Source: Prostheceraeus crozeri (taxonomy: Eukaryota > Platyhelminthes > Polycladida > Euryleptidae). Taken from it: 64,000 nucleotides of DNA. The stretch covers positions 35,931 through 99,930 of the forward strand of contig CAJQUW010006825.1 of assembly GCA_907163375.1 (NCBI GenBank), in the 5' to 3' direction. Within the stretch, counting starts at the first letter, position 1. Each line of letters starts with the position of its first letter. The notes below the pieces were generated by a model that made no database searches, was not told the DNA's origin, and saw only the letters and a program-made list of their open reading frames with translations. Shown piece by piece: positions 61,835 through 64,000 of this stretch. The position numbers were made by a program, and so were the translations under genes.

Positions 61835-62759
61835 TGGGGGGGTTGGGGGGGTTGTGGGGGGGGGGGGGGGGGGGGGGGTGGGGGTGGGGGGGGTGGGTGA
61901 GGGTTGGTGGTTGGTAGAGGGGTGGATGGGTTGGGGGGGGGGGGGGTGGGGGGGGATTCAGTGGGGTGGGGTGGGGTTGTGGGGGGGGGGGGGGGGGGGG
62001 GTTTTGTATTGGGGGATGGTGGGGGGGGGGGGGGGGGGGGGTGGGGGGGGGTGATGTTGATTGGGGGGGGGGGGTGTGGGGGGGGGGGGGGGTGGGGCGA
62101 CTGTGTTTGAGGGGTTGGGGGGGGGGGGGTGGGGTGGGAGGGGGCGTGGGGGTGGGGGTTATGGGGTTTGGGGGGGGGGGATGTAGGGGTGGGGGGGGGT
62201 GGGGGGGGGGGGGGGGGTGGGGGGTTAGGGGGGGGGGGGGGGTGGGGGGGGCGGGGGGGGTGGGGGGGGGTGGTGGGGGGGGGGGGGGGGGGGGGGGGGG
62301 TTTGGTGGGGGGGGGGTTGGGGGGGGGGTGGGGGGGGTAGGGGGTTGGGGGGGGGACGGGGGTGGGGGTTGGGGGGGGGGGGGGGGGGGTGTCTGGGGGG
62401 GGGGGTGGGGGGGGGGGTGGGGGGGGGGGGTTAGGGGTGGGGGGGTGTGGGGGTGGGGGGGGGGGGGGGGGTGTTGGGGGGTTGGGGAGGTGGGGGGTGG
62501 GGGGGGGGGGTGGGGGGGGGATTTGGGGGGTTGGGGGGGGGGGGGGGGGGGTGTTGGGGGGGTGTGGGGTTTGGTAGGGTTGGTCGTGTTGGGTTGGGTG
62601 GAGTATGGGTGGGGGGGGGGGTGGGGGGGGGGGGTGGGGGGGGGGGGGGGGGGGGTAGGGGGGGGGGAGGTGGTGGGGGGGTGGGGCGGGGTGGTGGTTG
62701 GGGGGGGGGGGGGTGGAGGTGGGGGGGGTGGGGGTGGGGGGTGGGGTTGGGGTGGGGGG

Positions 62760-62801
<42 letters not shown>

Positions 62802-63930
62802 GTGGGGGGTGGGGGGGGGGGTGGGGTGGGGGGGTTGGGGGGGTGGGGGGGGTGGGGAGATTGGTATAGGGGGTTTGTGGGGGTGGGGGGTGGTTTGGGG
62901 GGGGGGGTGTTTTTGGGGTGTTGGGGGGGGGATGGTAGGGGGGGAGGGTGGGTGGGGGTGGGGGGGGTGGGGGGTGGGGGGGGGGTAGGGGGGTGGGGGG
63001 GTGGATGGGGTGATGGGGGGGGGGGGGGGGGGGGGGGAGAGATGGGGGGGGGGGTGGGTGGGGGGGGGGGGGGGGGGGTATGGGGGGGGGGGGGGGGGGG
63101 GGTGTGGGGGGGGGGTGGGGGGGGGGTGTGGGGGGGGGGGGGGTTTATTTGGGGGAGGGGGGGGGGGGGTGTGGGGGTGTGGGGGGGGGTGGGCGGGGGT
63201 GGGTGGGAGGGGGGGGGGGGGGGGGGGGGGTGGGGGGGGTGGGTGGGGGAGGTTTTTTTGGGGGGGGGGGGGGGGGGGGGGGGGGTTTTTTGGGGGGGGG
63301 GGGGGGGGGTGGGGGGTGGGGGGGGGGGGGGGGGTGGTTTGTGGTTGGGGGGGGGGGGTGGGGGGGGTATGGTGGGGGGGGGGGGTTGGGATGTTTGGGG
63401 GGGGGGGGTTGGGTGGAGTGGGTGGGGGGTGGGGGGGGGGGGGTGGGGGGGTGAGGGGGGGGGAGCGGGGGGGGGGGGTGGGGGGGGGGGGGGTGGGGGG
63501 GTTGGGGGGTGGGGGGGGGGGTGGGGTGGGGAGGGGGGGGGGGGTGGGGGGGTCGGGAGGGGGGGTGGGGGGGGGGGGGTTGGGGGGGGTGTAGAGGTGT
63601 GGTGTGGTGGGGGGTTGGTTGGTGTGTGCGTGGTGGGGTTGGAGGGGGGTGGGGGGGGGGGTGTGGGGGGTTGGTTATTGTTTTGTTTTGTTGTTTTTGG
63701 TGTTGGGTGGTTTTTTGGTTTTTGTTGGGTGTTGATGTTTTTTTTTTGGTTTTTGTGTTTTTTTTTTTTTTTAGAGTGTGTGGTTTTTTTTTTTTTTTGT
63801 TTTTTTTTGGGGTTTTGGTTTTTGGTTGTTTTGTGTTTTTTTTTTTTTTGGTTTTGTTTTTTTTTTTGGTTTTTTGGGGTTTTTGGTTGTGGTTTTTCTT
63901 TTTTTTTTTTATTGTTCTTGTTTTATTTTT
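61835..63930. other. Poly-G then G/T then poly-T low-complexity block, probable assembly artefact
   Basis: About 1.85 kb is nearly all G with scattered T and almost no C or A. From about 63660 it changes to mixed G/T and then T runs up to 63930. Satellite sequence flanks it on both sides. Glycine-rich frames across it are meaningless. Confidence 0.85.
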
Positions 63931-64000
63931 TTCAACCGTTAACAAGTTTAAAAATAAAGTTTCAGATTAAAATAAAGTTTCAATAGTGTGTATGATGGAA
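63931..64000. repeat. AATAAAG satellite resumes
   Basis: AAAAATAAAGTTTCAG and AATAAAGTTTCAATAGTG match the 58 kb array. It runs off the window. Confidence 0.8.

Larger units (their letters stand above)
50818..64000. mobile_element. Second Polinton (Polinton 2), left part only
   Basis: It begins AGTAGTAAGCAAGTGACAAA at 50818, continuing ACACTCGACCGGCGCGCC as in Polinton 1. The predicted target duplication is ATCCGT (50812-50817); the other end is outside the window. Subterminal sequence, coiled-coil gene, MQWK gene and gene A are all related to Polinton 1. The end here resembles the right end of Polinton 1, so the element is either inverted or rearranged. Confidence 0.8.

Noticed and set aside
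62328-63986. 552-residue glycine-rich reading frame
   Set aside because: It is a translation of the poly-G block, with no gene features.

Overview
The window is an animal (metazoan) nuclear genome segment, probably from an invertebrate. It has spliceosomal introns, TATA-box promoters, AATAAA polyadenylation signals, a tRNA-derived repeat and a dense mix of metazoan transposons (CR1/jockey-like LINE, hAT, pogo/Tigger, piggyBac, Tc1, Penelope-like elements, a Gypsy-type integrase and two Polinton/Maverick elements). I see no ordinary host gene. I cannot name the species.

Region 1 (1-12625) is a nest of old transposons: a LINE split by a deleted hAT with 8-bp target duplications, a decayed pogo/Tigger transposase split by a snap-back palindrome, a Penelope fragment between inverted terminal copies, a piggyBac with TTAA ends, and a tRNA-like SINE.

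Region 2 (12632-44096) is a complete, decayed Polinton/Maverick (adintovirus-like provirus) of 31,465 bp. It has about 690-bp terminal inverted repeats starting AGTAGTAA and a perfect 6-bp target duplication GATTCA on both sides. Left to right it carries an unknown gene A, a RING-like ORF, a DnaQ-like exonuclease, small genes including a membrane-RING protein, a packaging ATPase remnant without its P-loop, a chromodomain integrase (partly duplicated around Tc1 and hAT insertions), a basic core protein, a major capsid protein, an adenain-type protease, a minus-strand pair (PC4-like protein and a TBP-like protein), two paralogous virion proteins of the WEVG type, and a minus-strand protein-primed DNA polymerase B with N-terminal zinc fingers. 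Accessory genes and a coiled-coil gene sit at the right end. A 7.5-kb cluster of three nearly identical Penelope-like copies sits inside one virion gene. Several frames are cut by single stop codons or one-base shifts.

Three genes of this element (gene A, exonuclease, polymerase) share an unusual 5' design: the start codon can be an exon end followed at once by an intron, and the acceptor begins GCxTCx, giving Met-Ala-Ser. The TBP-like/PC4-like pair suggests the element brings its own basal transcription factors. These are the two most interesting points.

Region 3 (44097-50817) is mostly anonymous AT-rich DNA with small non-autonomous transposons, a 189-bp duplication and a retrotransposon integrase that is interrupted by the next element.

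Region 4 (50818-64000) is the first 13 kb of a second, related Polinton. It has a terminal repeat expanded by about ten 297-bp tandem units, an intact coiled-coil gene, duplicated small genes, AATAAA-rich satellite repeats and a second copy of gene A. From about 60270 the sequence becomes indel-ridden, and 61840-63930 is almost pure G then T, most likely unpolished assembly inside a satellite array.
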